Below the pieces are notes generated by a model. That model ran no database searches, was not told the DNA's origin, and saw only the letters and a program-made list of their open reading frames with translations. Made by a program: the position numbers and the translations under genes. This document shows, in pieces, positions 24,754-35,294 of a stretch of DNA of 64,000 nt. Within the stretch, counting starts at the first letter, position 1; every line of letters begins with the position of its first letter. Origin of the DNA: DASPSM01 sp963800135 (GTDB lineage Bacteria; Planctomycetota; Planctomycetia; Planctomycetales; Planctomycetaceae); the NCBI GenBank assembly GCA_963800135.1, contig CAWCZR010000009.1, positions 448,662-512,661 of the forward strand, written 5' to 3'.

Positions 24754-26995
24754 ATGAATGCGCTAACTGGACATCGATCAGCACTGGGCTCGCGGCTGAT
24801 CCGCCACGTGAACCGCCTGCTGCTGGGGCTCTCCGTCTCCGTCGCACCCGCCGGAGGACGGTTCTGCTCGGCGGATCCGCAAACCGTGGTGATCCCACAA
24901 CGCAGGGCCCCGCAAGGTTTCCTGGTTCAGGACGCGGAGACCGCAGCCGGGCCGGCCGTGCAGCCGGTCTCCTCGACCGCACCGAGCACCGAGACTTCGG
25001 CCGCCGATACGTCGCCGTCCTTAGCCGGGCAACTTCCCATTTCGGATTACAACCTCCGCGCTTCGCTGCGCGGCGTGGTCCTGCAGTGCGCTCAGTTGAC
25101 GAACGAGGGCGTGCTACTGGCCTCGAAGGGCGCCGCGTACTCGGCGCGCGGCAAGTTTCTGTCCGCGCTGCAGCTCATCGCCGACGCGCTTGACGCCCGA
25201 CACAACACGCAGTTTCACAGCCGCGCGCTGTCGTGCGGTGCGATCGCCCTTCGCGAAGCGGACGATTTCGGCCATCCCGATACCGCGCCGGCCGGCGACG
25301 CCGACCCGATCACGCTGGCGTCCTCGCACGTCACGCCGATTTTGAAAGAGGGCCATCGAGGGAGCGTCACACGCCTGCAGGCCTTGCAGCTCTACTATTC
25401 GTACGCGACGGCGCAGTTCTCCGCGGCTGTCGGCGGCATTCCCGAAGCGGCTAACGCGATTTACTACCTCGGCCGGCTGCAGCCCTTCCTCGGCGGCAGC
25501 GTCGAACGCAACGCGCTCCTGGCTGAGCCGAAGGCGCTGGCACTCGAGCAGGCGGCCCTGTCGGTCGATCCGCGAAACTATCGCGCGGCGAACGAACTGG
25601 GCGTGCTCTTGCGCGGTGCGGACAGTACGAGCCGGCCCGCAAGGCTCTCCTTTATAGTGCGTCGATCGAGCGGCATCCGGAGATCTTCCAGAACCTGGCG
25701 TACGTCTATAGCCAGATGGGCAACCGCTCCGACGCCCAGTCGATGCAGACCTTGGCCAACGAGGAACGCCGCCTGCATGTCGGCCGATCCTCGTCCGCTC
25801 CGCAGCTCGTCTACCTGGTCGATCATAAGGCGTTTGCCGGCGACGCCGCGGTGACGCGGGCCGGCGGCACGATGGACGCTCCGCCTCCCCCACCGCCGCC
25901 GGGATCTGCGCAGAGGCGAAAGCGGCCGAGCCGACCTACGAGGCCGCGCCCCCGGCCGCCACGCAGTACGCGGCACCGCCGGCGGCCGCTCCCGGCCCGC
26001 AGGAAGTCCTCGAGCCGCTCTCGTGGGAAGTGTTTGCCCAGGGCGAATTTATCGGCCCGGCGCGACTGGCCTACGTGCCCGAATACTATCTCCGTTGCGA
26101 CGACCAGGTGAGCTTCGTCTTCCGCCTCAACGGGAAGCCGATGAGCACGCCTTACCGGCTCAACGTCGGCGACGTGATCCGCATCTCGTCGCTCACGCTG
26201 CCGACCCTCTCGATCGACACGCCCATTCAGCCGGACGGCACGATCATTCTGCCGCAGGTCGGTCCGATTACGGCCGCAGGCAAGAGTATCGAGGTGCTGC
26301 GCGGCGAGCTGGACGAAAAGTACAGCCACGTGATGCGCGAGCCGTCGATCTCGGTGATCCCGGTGACGCTGAATAAAACGGTCGAAGAACTGCGGGCGGC
26401 AATCACCAACCGCACGCAGATTTATGCCGGCCAATCGTTCACGGCCAAGATTTCGCCCAACGGCACGGTCCAGCTACCGGCGCTCGGCTCGGTACCCGCG
26501 CAGGGGCTGTCGCTGACCGAACTGCGCTCCGAGGTCGAAGCCCGCTACGCCGAGATCGTCCCCGGCTTCGAGGTCACGCCGGTGCTGGTCGAGCGGGCGC
26601 CGCGCGTCGTTTACGTGCTGGGCGAGGTGGCCCACCCGGGCAAGTTCGCGCTCGACGCGCCGACCACCGTCATTCAGGCCATCGCCATGGCGGGCAGCTG
26701 GAACATCGGCGGCAATCTGCGACAGGTGATCGTCTTCCGCCGCGACGACCAGTGGCGGCTGATGGCGACGCGCGTCAACGTGCGGCCCGCCCTCTACAAC
26801 TCGAGAAAGCTCGAGGCCGACGACATCTGGCTCCGCGACAACGATATCGTGATCGTGCCCAAGTGCCCGCTGCAGGTCATCGACGACTACATCACGCTGA
26901 TCTTTACGAAGGGCATTTACGGCATCGTTCCCTTCCAGGGCGTGTCGTTCACCTTCTTCCGCGATCTGTCGTCCGCAGCGGCCGTGCTGCCGTAA
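24754..26995 (+). CDS. TPR-SLBB polysaccharide biosynthesis/export protein (two 1-base deletions in sequence)
   Basis: One protein of 747 residues read across three frames. Part 1 (24754 to about 25610) has a signal-like N-terminus and helical TPR-like sequence ending ALSVDPRNYRAANELGVLL. Part 2 (to about 25890) continues with GQYEPARKALLYSASI and PEIFQNLAYVYSQMGN. Part 3 (to 26995) is the export domain: RLNVGDVIRISSLTLP, IQPDGTIILPQVGPI, then SLBB domains around PNGTVQLPALGSVPAQGLSL and YVLGEVAHPGKFALDAPTTV. Adding one base near 25610 and one in the Pro-codon run near 25890 restores a single frame. Wza-type relatives form the outer-membrane polysaccharide channel. No kinase or flippase gene lies nearby. 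Confidence 0.8.
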
Positions 26996-27212
26996 GGGGA
27001 TCGGGTCAATGTTCCGGGGCTGCCGCTCCGGGAGCGCCCGGCCAACCTAACGTCCGGCCGCGAATGCCCGTCCCAGCCCCAACCCGACCGGCAGCCCCGT
27101 CGCCCCCGGGCCAAAAAGTCGCATTCCAGAGTTGGAATTCGGCCGCCCGCCCGCTAGACTCCGAAATTCGTCCCGAATCGGCGTTTGACCCAAATTCCAA
27201 GCTGACACGAGC

Positions 27213-27488
27213 ATGCCCAATTCAGCCAGTGCCCGAAAATCGATGCGAAAAGCGGCCGTTCGACGCGAGCGGAACCGCTCGGCCCGTTCGGCTCTGCGAA
27301 CGGTGCTCAAGAAGGCTCGCCTGGCCGCGACCGGTACCGATCCCGCCGCCGCCACCGATGCCGTCCGGCTGGCCTCGAAGAAACTCGACCAGTCAGCCGC
27401 CAGTCACCTGATTCACAAGAACACCGCCGCCCGTCTCAAATCGCGGCTGTCGCGCCTGCTGAAGAAAACGGCCACCGCGGCGAAGTAA
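27213..27488 (+). CDS. rpsT: 30S ribosomal protein S20
   Basis: 91 residues, highly basic, of normal length. It has the S20 helices: PNSASARKSMRKAAVRRERN, RSALRTVLKKARLAA and the C-terminal SHLIHKNTAARLKSRLSRLL. Binds 16S rRNA during early 30S assembly. Single gene, transcribed after the export protein gene with about 220 bp between them. Confidence 0.95.
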   Translation: MPNSASARKSMRKAAVRRERNRSARSALRTVLKKARLAATGTDPAAATDAVRLASKKLDQSAASHLIHKNTAARLKSRLSRLLKKTATAAK

Positions 27489-27610
27489 CGCCGCTGTCGC
27501 ACGACGCGCTGTTGCCTCGTGGCTCCCGACTTCTCTTCCCGGATCGCCGTGCGCACGGTCGTCGCCCACTGCGGTCGCTGGACTGGGCGGCTTTGCCTTC
27601 CCCGCCAGAC

Positions 27611-27656
27611 CTGTTACCCATGTGTCCGAACGACTGTTACCTATGTGTCCGGTCTC
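27611..27656. repeat. Tandem 23-bp direct repeat, possible IS-end remnant
   Basis: Two adjacent units: CTGTTACCCATGTGTCCGAA (plus CGA) and CTGTTACCTATGTGTCCGGT (plus CTC). Tandem motifs of this kind occur at the ends of some integrase-type insertion sequences. No transposase frame is adjacent, so this may be a leftover end. Confidence 0.45.
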
Positions 27657-27684
27657 AACACAGAGCCTGCCCTACAAGACTCAG

Positions 27685-28719
27685 CTAAACATCAATCAAG
27701 TCGCGCGTCCCGCCATACACAAACGTCCGCACCATCTCTCGCTTGAAAAAGTCGTGCGGGAAGCCCAGTTCGATCTGGCTAGCCTCGTCGAGCGTCTTCA
27801 CTTGGACGTCCGAGAGCTTGAGTTCGAGGCTCGCCAGATTGTCCTCCAGTTGCGACAGCTTGCGGGCTCCGATGATCGGAATGACGGGCACCGGCCGATG
27901 TTGCAACCAGGCGAGGGCGACCTGGGCCGTGCTGCGGCCGACTTCCTCCGCCACCTTTTTTACGGCCGCCACGATGCGGGCCGATCGCTCTTCCACGGGC
28001 GAAAACTGCCGCAAGTTGGCCACGCTGAGCCGCGCCCCCTCCGTCGAGCCCTGGCCGTGATACTTACCCGTCAGAATTCCGCCGGCCAGCGGCGACCAGG
28101 CCGTCACCCCCAGCTTGAGCGCGGCCGCCATCGGGATTAGCTCCCGCTCGACCGTCCGCTCGGTCAGGCTGTACTCGATCTGCAAGCCGACGAACGGCGA
28201 CCAGCCCCGCAGCTCGGCCAGCGTATTCGCCCGCGCGATCCACCAGGCCGGCGCATCGGAAATGCCGACGTGCAGCAACTTCCCCTGCCGCACCAAATCG
28301 TCCAACCCGCGCATCACTTCTTCCACCGGCGTGATCTGATCCCAAATGTGCAGCCAATACAGATCGATGTAATCGGTCTGCAGGCGTTTGAGACTCGCCT
28401 CGACCGCCTGAAACATGTTCTTTCGCTGGTTGCCCCCCGCGTTCGGATCCTGGCCTGCGGCGGCATTGGTGTACTTCGTCCCCAGCACGATGCTCCCGCG
28501 ATGTCCCTTCATGAACTCGCCGAGGAACGTTTCGCTGGTGCCGTTGGTGTACATGTTGGCCGTGTCGATGAAGTTGCCGCCCGCCGCGCGAAACGCGTCG
28601 TAAACCTTACGGGCTTCGTCCTTGGCCGAACCCCAGCCCCAGTCGTCGCCAAACGTCATCGTCCCCAGGGCCGCTTCCGAAACCCGCAATCCACTGTTGC
28701 CGAGCAATCGATAACGCAC
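27685..28719 (-). CDS. Aldo/keto reductase
   Basis: NADPH-dependent oxidoreductase of 344 residues with a TIM-barrel fold. The catalytic tetrad is visible: Asp and Tyr in FIDTANMYTNG, Lys in IVLGTKYTN and His in DLYWLHIWD. The cofactor-binding C-terminus has VIPIIGARKLSQLEDNL. It starts at a GTG after GAGGAGGCATCCC. The same frame is open upstream to 29790, but that part is antisense to another gene and lacks protein character. Closest to the AKR subgroup of bacterial YajO/Tas/perakine-reductase type; substrate unknown. Confidence 0.93.
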   Translation of the reverse strand: MRYRLLGNSGLRVSEAALGTMTFGDDWGWGSAKDEARKVYDAFRAAGGNFIDTANMYTNGTSETFLGEFMKGHRGSIVLGTKYTNAAAGQDPNAGGNQRKNMFQAVEASLKRLQTDYIDLYWLHIWDQITPVEEVMRGLDDLVRQGKLLHVGISDAPAWWIARANTLAELRGWSPFVGLQIEYSLTERTVERELIPMAAALKLGVTAWSPLAGGILTGKYHGQGSTEGARLSVANLRQFSPVEERSARIVAAVKKVAEEVGRSTAQVALAWLQHRPVPVIPIIGARKLSQLEDNLASLELKLSDVQVKTLDEASQIELGFPHDFFKREMVRTFVYGGTRDLIDV

Positions 28720-29087
28720 GGGATGCCTCCTCACTGTGAATGACGCGTACCGCTCCAGAGCCTCCTTATATCGCAGGGGCAATGCCCCTGCACCCGGTGC
28801 GGATGGGCACCTGAGCGGAACAGGCCGCTTGCCGCGGGGTGCTATTGGGCGAACCGGAGAGACGGACGCAAGGACGCTCGTCTGTTGCCCGCGGGTTCGT
28901 TTGCTCGCATTGCGGGCGGCAGGCAGAGCCTGCCCTACCGGACCAGGGGAACGCGTCGCTCGCCGCGGGTCCGGTGACCGCATGCAGGGCAAGCTGCCAT
29001 GCCAGCTTGCCCGTAAGGGGAGCAGTGACCCGCAACAAAAGCCGCCGATCGAAGAGCGTCGAATCCCGCCCGATCTTCCAGCGGACG
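28720..29087. repeat. Intergenic region with three palindromes
   Basis: Contains three separate inverted repeats and no gene: GCAGGGGCAATGCCCCTGC (28773-28791), GGCAGGCAGAGCCTGCC (28918-28934), and GGGCAAGCTG/CAGCTTGCCC with a 6-base loop (28987-29012). The third belongs to the family at 2092 and 16239. Confidence 0.65.
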
Positions 29088-31253
29088 CTACTCGAACCGC
29101 GGGCCTTCCGGTGCCGTCTGTTGCTCGCCAAACGCCGGGCCCGCGTTGGTGGCCGGCGCAGCGGTGAAGTGCGGTGCCGTCAGCAGCGGGATCGGCGGTA
29201 GCGACAACGGCCGCGGTGCTGCGTGTGTGTCGGTCACTGCATTCGGGCTCGCCACAACCGTCGGACTCGCAACGACAGGACTGGCGGCCGACTCGGCCGG
29301 CGAAGCAGTTGTCGCGGCGGGCTCCGTGGGAGCGACCGGACCGGCCTGCGATTGGGCCGGCGCGAAGGCGCCTGGAATCGGCGGAGTGTTGGCCGCATTC
29401 TGCAAATCGGACTGCGGCGTTTCGAATCCGCTCAAGCGGGCCGCGACGGCGAATTGCTCCTGGCCGATCTCGACGGTCGCCAGCTGCAAGGCCTGATGTC
29501 GGCCGGCGATGGAAGTCGGCGTCAGCATCTCGACGACGGACGAAAATGTCGACGAACTTGCGGTCGTCGTTTCCGACCGCGAATCGAGTCGCAAGCGGAC
29601 CAGCGGCGCGTCGGGGAACTTGACCAGCAGCGTGGCCGGCGGCGAGCTGGACGAACCGTAGAACAGATGGCCGACGTCGCCGATACGTCCGAAGCGGACT
29701 TCCGATTTGCCGGGCATGAGCGCGATCGTCGACTGCCGCGACGAATCCTTGCCGACGAAGAGCGACATTTCCGACGCCTGCAGCCCCCATGCCGGCGTGG
29801 TGACGAGCACAAAATCGTCAGCCCCGAAGTTGATGTCGTACCGCGCCTGAACCGTCGCCGCCCATTGCGCCACGACGGCAGCCGGCAGTCGCCGCGGACC
29901 GAGCACCGCGGCCGCGCGAATCAGCGTGGGCATCGGTAAGCGGCTCACGACCGACGAGTTCGACAGCCACGCCTGCAACTTCGGAGTGTTGCGGGTAGTT
30001 GCATAGAGCGAGACGAGCGCCACCAGGCTGTGATCGCGCTCCAGCTCCACGTCGAGATTGCGAAGGATGGCATCCTCGGCCTCAGCCGCGCGGCCGTTGC
30101 GACCGAGCACTTGTGCTGACATCAGGTTGGCTTCCCACACGTCCGTCGAGTAGTCGAGCGCCTTGAGCGCCGCGTCGACGGCCCCCGGCTTCCGGAGGTA
30201 TTCGAGGATCATCGCCCGGTTCGCGAGGCCGGCCGCCAGCATTTCGTCTTTGCGGAAGTGTCCCTGGCCGACTTTGACGAGCCGCTCGTATCCTTCCGCC
30301 GCGCACGCCAGCCGCCCCAGGGCCTGCTCCGTACGGGCGACGTAATACCAATAGGGCGGGAAGCAAACCATAAAGTCCTGCATCCGCTTAAGCACGCGCA
30401 GGCGGATGGACGGATCGTGTTCCTGCATCGCCTTTTCGAGGTTGTGCAGGTCCTGATTGCGGACCAGCCAGCGGTCGGGAATTTTGCGATCGCGGGCCAG
30501 CTTCCAGAACGTGTCGAGGAACTGTCCCGATTTTTCGGTGAAGGCCATCAGCCGCTTCTGATCGACGTGAAAGACGTCGAGATCGCGGGTGTTGACCGAC
30601 GTGCGATAGTCCCACCAACTGCGGGCCCCGGTCCGCACCGCCGACAGGTAATGGGCCGAGGCCAGCTGCGTGCCGAAGTCAAACGCGTCGGCCGTCAGCA
30701 GCGTGCCCAGCGTGTTGTGATATTTATCGTCGAGCACGAGCCGCTCGCGGTCGGACAGGCGAATCTCGCTGATCTCGACCAGCACGCCCGTGTAAAGCTT
30801 GATCACTTCCTGGTCGGCGATGCCGTTGAGATCGACGTTGTTGAGGATTTTTTCCTGCTCTTCGACCAGCACGCGGAGCGTCGGCGTCTTTTGAATGCGA
30901 TAGAACGACGCGCGACAATAGTTGAGCGTCACCGCCGTGTTGCGGCGAACAGTTTCGTCGTCTTTGCCTTCGCGGCCTGGTTCTTTGCAGGTCGCGCCCT
31001 TGCTCGCGGCGTCTTTCGCGCAGCTCTCTTTGCCGACCGCAGTCACTTTGGTCGCGCTGGCGGGTGCGGACCAAGCCGGTCGAGAGATGCCGAGTCCCGC
31101 TTCCAACAAGAATACGCCGACTGCCACGATGTATCGCAGCGTGCACGGCAGCATTTTTCCCGTCGTCCCACCGTCTGTCGTCACTCTGCCTCGACGACCC
31201 ACCGACCCAATCGCGCGGCTCAGCGACGCACCGCGAACCAAACAGTTGCCCAT
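29088..31253 (-). CDS. Large secreted protein of unknown function with helical repeats
   Basis: 721 residues from an ATG five bases after GGAGG. A membrane-type signal follows (TLRYIVAVGVFLLEAGLGIS). A second possible start is the ATG at 31154, just before that signal. The middle (200-480) is helical and TPR-like (FWKLARDRKIPDRWLVRNQD, AAEGYERLVKVGQGHFRKDE, GNRG-type turns). A beta-rich part follows (SRQSTIALMPGKSEVRFGRI, ATLLVKFPDAPLVRLRLDS), then a Pro/Ala/Ser/Thr tail of about 100 residues. No family recognised. Likely an envelope or periplasmic protein. Confidence 0.75.
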   Translation of the reverse strand: MGNCLVRGASLSRAIGSVGRRGRVTTDGGTTGKMLPCTLRYIVAVGVFLLEAGLGISRPAWSAPASATKVTAVGKESCAKDAASKGATCKEPGREGKDDETVRRNTAVTLNYCRASFYRIQKTPTLRVLVEEQEKILNNVDLNGIADQEVIKLYTGVLVEISEIRLSDRERLVLDDKYHNTLGTLLTADAFDFGTQLASAHYLSAVRTGARSWWDYRTSVNTRDLDVFHVDQKRLMAFTEKSGQFLDTFWKLARDRKIPDRWLVRNQDLHNLEKAMQEHDPSIRLRVLKRMQDFMVCFPPYWYYVARTEQALGRLACAAEGYERLVKVGQGHFRKDEMLAAGLANRAMILEYLRKPGAVDAALKALDYSTDVWEANLMSAQVLGRNGRAAEAEDAILRNLDVELERDHSLVALVSLYATTRNTPKLQAWLSNSSVVSRLPMPTLIRAAAVLGPRRLPAAVVAQWAATVQARYDINFGADDFVLVTTPAWGLQASEMSLFVGKDSSRQSTIALMPGKSEVRFGRIGDVGHLFYGSSSSPPATLLVKFPDAPLVRLRLDSRSETTTASSSTFSSVVEMLTPTSIAGRHQALQLATVEIGQEQFAVAARLSGFETPQSDLQNAANTPPIPGAFAPAQSQAGPVAPTEPAATTASPAESAASPVVASPTVVASPNAVTDTHAAPRPLSLPPIPLLTAPHFTAAPATNAGPAFGEQQTAPEGPRFE

Positions 31254-31701
31254 CTGCCCCTCCGCAATCCGAGAAGTTGGCCCCGAGCCGGGTCGACGAT
31301 CGATACCCGCGCTCACCCTCGCAGTCAGAATTGCAAACGGGCGAGCAAACAGCCGAGCCGGCCGTCCATTGTATTTCGCGCCGCGGCAGAGAAAGGCCCG
31401 CAGCGTGCGACTCCGCCCGCGCCGAGGCAACGCAACGTCTGTTCCAACGATCGGGAAAAGCGTGACGGCGGGGAAAGCTCTAGCAGCGAGGCGCCGCGCA
31501 AACTCGCTTAACTGGGAACGCGTCGAAAGTTGTGACGAGAGTCCAATCAATCCGTCGCGGCCCGCAAACTCTCCGCGGCCCCTTCAAAGTCCCCAATTGC
31601 GCGGAAGGTCAGCGGCAATTCTTACATCGGCCTGGAACGCTTCGCGCGAGGCGATGGCCTCGATTGCGCCCATCGGGGCAGAGACTGTTTGTCAGTCGGT
31701 C
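31254..31701. other. Intergenic region without recognisable gene
   Basis: About 450 bp between two minus-strand genes. The upstream extension of the secreted protein's frame (to 31550) is Arg/Pro-rich and not protein-like. It presumably holds that gene's promoter, though no clear -35/-10 pair was found. Confidence 0.35.
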
Positions 31702-34700
31702 CTAGGGCTTCGCCTTATTGCTCGGATGATTACCCTCCAAATCTGCGACGAGTTTCTTGAAGTCTTCGCGGCCGCGGAGGGAATCCAGATCCTTGTCGGC
31801 CTTGATTTGCGCGGCGTCCTTGAAACCCGAGGCGACGGCTTCTTTCAGATGCTTCATGGCCTGGTCGGCTTCGGCGTCGGCCTGCTTCGCGGCTGATGCC
31901 GATTTGTCCGTGCGGAGCAGGGCAGCGGCAACGGCGCGGAAGCAGGCATCGTTGTAGCAGTAGGCGGCGCGGTCACCGGTACGCTTGAGCTTCTCCCACA
32001 TCTCGGCCGTCTTAATGCAACCGGCAGCGTCATTTTTTTCTTCGAGGCACTGCTGGCGCAGCGAGAAAAGCCGAGCGAGTTTGTCCGCTGCGGCACCAAT
32101 GCCCGCCCCAAATTCGATCAGCTCATCGATGATCGGGATCGCTTCGCCGGCGCGGTGGAGTACGACCAGGCTTTCGGCCACGTTCTTCTTGGCGCCGATT
32201 GTCGCGGGGTGGCGCGGGCCGTACTTGGGCTGCACCAGCGCAAGCGTCTCTTCGCGGAGTTTGAGGGCCTCAGCGTGACGGCCAAACGCGTAATAGGCCG
32301 ACGCCAGGTTCCCCATGCAGGTCAATGTGTCGCGGTGGTCGGCTCCCCTCTTGGCCTTCAAGAGCGGCAGGACTGTCTCGTACAGCTTGAGCGCTTTGGC
32401 CTTGTGGCCGAGGCGAAAGTGGCTGTTGGCCAGGTCGATCATCGTCTCAAGCGTGTCTGGATGATCGGGCCCTAGCTTGGATTTTCGCAGTGCCAACGTT
32501 TCCTCTTGAAGCTTAAGCGCGTCGGCATTCCGTCCCAGACCGGAGTAGTCCGCGGCAAGCGAGTGCATCAGAGCGAGCGTGCGCGGGTGATCGGCGCCGA
32601 GCTGGGCCTTACTCCGCTTCAGCGTCTCTTCAGCGACTTTGACGGCATCGTGGAATCGACCAAGATATGTGTATCGAATGGCCAGATTGTGCGCGCTGGC
32701 CAGCGTGGAGGGGTGATCGACGCCGAATTTCGCAGTCCGGATTTTCACCACTTCTTCTTGCATTTCGAGAGATTCGCGCGGCTGGCCGAAAGTCATGTAG
32801 CTGCCGCTTAGACTTTCCATGCAAGCAAGCGTTTCGTGATGATCGGGTCCGAGCAAGGTCTTCAAAAGCGGCAGTGCCTGCTCGCGGAGGGTCATGGCTT
32901 CACGATACTTGCCAACATGGTCATAGTCCGTGGCGAGATTCTGCATAATCCGCAATGTGTCGGGATTCTTGATGCCCAGCTTCGTCTTGAGAATCTGGAA
33001 ACTTCTTTTGTCGAGCTCAAGCGCGTCAACGTACCGGCCCGCCTCGTCGTAGCTGATCGCCAGATTGTTCATGTTGGCCAGGGTCTGGCTGTGCTCGGGG
33101 CCAAGCGTGGCTTGATTCAGTTCGAGGGCCTGCTTGTTGAGTTCCAGCGCCTCGGCATTCCGCCCGACAGAGTGGTAGCTGTTCGCCAGGTGCTCCATCG
33201 CCAGGATTGTGTCCTGATGGTTGGGGCCGAGCCTGGCTTTTCGCAGCGCGAGCACTTTCTCGCGGAGCTCGAGGGCCTCGTTCGATCGTCCCAGAGAGTC
33301 ATAGCTTGTGGCCAGATGGCCCATGCTCATAATTGTGTCGGGATGCTCGGGGCCGCGAGCCTTCGTGTACAAAGCCAGGGCCGCTCGATTCTGCTCCGCC
33401 GATTTGTCGGGGGAATTCAGGGCCTCGAAAGCAAATCCCAGAACGAGCCGAAGGCGGGCTTCGATCAACGGCTGCTTGGGAAAGCTCTGACTCACGTAAG
33501 GCACTGCGGTGTCGATTGCCTGTCGCAGCGTGATGTCGCGCCCCTGCCCGCCTAAGACCCCCTTTGGCATCGCGGCCGCGATGATTCGCTTTTCCACGAA
33601 TGCAAGCACGGCCTTGGCCTCGGCCTCGCGCTCGACTGCCTCATCCTTGGCCTTCTTCTCGGCGGCGGCCGCGAGCAACGCGTCATCCTTGGCGCGTTTC
33701 TCGGCCCGGGCAGCGGCAGTGGCTTCGTTCTTGGCCTGTCTTTCGGCGCTCGCCGCTGCGAGGGCTTCCTGTTTCGCCAGGCTCTCCGACGCCGCGGATC
33801 TCAACGCCGAGTCTTCGGCGTTGGTGGCGCGGACGGCTTGCCAGGCCGAAACGGTCGTCCCGGTCACGAGGCTCGCGACCACAATCATCGCCGTCAGCAC
33901 GGCTGCCCGATTGCGCCGCATGAATTTTTGGAGCCGATAGGATCGCGACGGCGGGCGAGCTTGGATCGCGTCATGATGCAAATAGCGGTCGATGTCTTCG
34001 GCGAAAGCTCCCGGCGTGTCGTAGCGACGGTTGCGATCCTTTTCGAGCGCCTTCATCACGATCCAGTCCAAATCGGCCGCCAAGAGCTGCGTCAGCCGCT
34101 TGAGATCCAGGCCGCGGTTGACGGCCACCACCGACGCCGTGTCTCCCAACGACGACAGCCGCGAACTCGGCCGCGGCGATTCCTCCTCGCAGATCAGCCG
34201 CTGCATCTCGGCCAGGGCCGCCTGGCGCAGCCGCTTCGCTTCCAGCGGCGTGGTGCCCGTCAACAACTCGTACAGCAACACGCCGAGCGAATAGACGTCG
34301 GTTCGTGTGTCGACGTCGAGGATGCTCACTCCCGCTTGCTCCGGACTCATGTAAAGTGGAGTGCCGATCATCTGGCCAAGGGCCGTGAAAAGGGTTCGGT
34401 CGGTCAGTCTCTGCGCGGTCGCCTTGGCGACGCCAAAGTCGATCACTTTCACCACCGGCGCGCCGTCCTGCAGCGTGACAAGCACGTTGGAGGGTTTGAT
34501 GTCGCGGTGAATGATTCCCTTGTGATGCGCGTGCTGAATGGCCTGGCAGACGTCGAGGAAGAGCTTGAGTCGGGCTTCGGGCGTCAGGTGATTCTTGTCG
34601 CAATACTCGGTGATCGGCACACCGGTGACGAGCTCCATCACGAAATAGGGGTGGCCGGATTCCGTCGTTCCCGCGTCGATGACTCGGGCAATGTGCGGAT

Positions 34701-34968
34701 GGTCCATCAGCGCCAGGGCTTGCCGCTCCGACTCGAATCGGGCGATCACCTGGGCCGAGTCCATGCCCGGCTTGATGATTTTGAGTGCGACCCGGCGTCG
34801 AACCGGCTGGTCCTGCTCGGCTAGGTAGACCACACCGAAGCCTCCTTCGCCAAGCTGCTGCAAAAGCTTGTAGGGGCCGATCACGCTGCCGACGCGTTCG
34901 GGAGGCACGGCAATGACGGTCGCGAGCACATTTGGTGGCGGTTCGGACGCGCGTTGGCGTTCGTCCAT
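31702..34968 (-). CDS. Membrane serine/threonine protein kinase with TPR array
   Basis: 1088 residues. Residues 33-300 are a Hanks-type kinase domain: glycine loop LGEGGFGVVYLAE, Lys63 in VALKII, catalytic HRDIKPSN (154-161), DFG (177-179) and MSPEQ (208-212). A membrane helix near 365 (VLTAMIVVASLVTGTTVSAW) is followed by an Ala/Lys/Glu coiled coil. About ten kinesin-light-chain-type TPRs of about 42 residues follow, recognised by repeated LGPDHPDTL-like turns. The kinase is cytoplasmic and the TPR sensor probably periplasmic. The ATG follows GGAGCGTCGCC. This architecture is greatly expanded in planctomycetes. No sigma factor gene sits beside it, unlike many relatives. Confidence 0.95.
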   Translation of the reverse strand: MDERQRASEPPPNVLATVIAVPPERVGSVIGPYKLLQQLGEGGFGVVYLAEQDQPVRRRVALKIIKPGMDSAQVIARFESERQALALMDHPHIARVIDAGTTESGHPYFVMELVTGVPITEYCDKNHLTPEARLKLFLDVCQAIQHAHHKGIIHRDIKPSNVLVTLQDGAPVVKVIDFGVAKATAQRLTDRTLFTALGQMIGTPLYMSPEQAGVSILDVDTRTDVYSLGVLLYELLTGTTPLEAKRLRQAALAEMQRLICEEESPRPSSRLSSLGDTASVVAVNRGLDLKRLTQLLAADLDWIVMKALEKDRNRRYDTPGAFAEDIDRYLHHDAIQARPPSRSYRLQKFMRRNRAAVLTAMIVVASLVTGTTVSAWQAVRATNAEDSALRSAASESLAKQEALAAASAERQAKNEATAAARAEKRAKDDALLAAAAEKKAKDEAVEREAEAKAVLAFVEKRIIAAAMPKGVLGGQGRDITLRQAIDTAVPYVSQSFPKQPLIEARLRLVLGFAFEALNSPDKSAEQNRAALALYTKARGPEHPDTIMSMGHLATSYDSLGRSNEALELREKVLALRKARLGPNHQDTILAMEHLANSYHSVGRNAEALELNKQALELNQATLGPEHSQTLANMNNLAISYDEAGRYVDALELDKRSFQILKTKLGIKNPDTLRIMQNLATDYDHVGKYREAMTLREQALPLLKTLLGPDHHETLACMESLSGSYMTFGQPRESLEMQEEVVKIRTAKFGVDHPSTLASAHNLAIRYTYLGRFHDAVKVAEETLKRSKAQLGADHPRTLALMHSLAADYSGLGRNADALKLQEETLALRKSKLGPDHPDTLETMIDLANSHFRLGHKAKALKLYETVLPLLKAKRGADHRDTLTCMGNLASAYYAFGRHAEALKLREETLALVQPKYGPRHPATIGAKKNVAESLVVLHRAGEAIPIIDELIEFGAGIGAAADKLARLFSLRQQCLEEKNDAAGCIKTAEMWEKLKRTGDRAAYCYNDACFRAVAAALLRTDKSASAAKQADAEADQAMKHLKEAVASGFKDAAQIKADKDLDSLRGREDFKKLVADLEGNHPSNKAKP

Positions 34969-35294
34969 GGCGACGCTCCAGAGAGAGACGCCGTCCGAGG
35001 AAGCGCCAGAACGCGAGCTTCGTCCTCGGTGCGGCGAAAGGGCCGGATCCCCGACTTGACGCCGCCAGACATTTCAACGCCGGAATGATCGCCGATCAAG
35101 TTTTTTGTGGAAGACGGCGATCGAAAAGAAGACAAAGAGTCAAATCGCGACCCCACAGGGCGAACTCATGATTCGCCCCGGTGGCGGCTTTTCGGCCCCA
35201 TCGTCGGCGTTGGTCGGGTAAACCGCCGGGAGGAGTTCAAAGCCCGGAGGTCGGCACCCGGGCGCGATCAAAGACTCTTTGGCGCCGACAAACG
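34969..35294. other. Intergenic region without recognisable gene
   Basis: About 325 bp between the kinase start and the end of the aminotransferase gene. Several overlapping frames exist, none protein-like. It should contain the kinase promoter; none was identified with confidence. Confidence 0.35.

Noticed and set aside
27685..29790. 701-residue aldo/keto reductase with an N-terminal extension
   Set aside because: The extra N-terminus lies antisense to the secreted-protein gene and over palindromic repeats. The GTG at 28719 has a proper ribosome-binding site.
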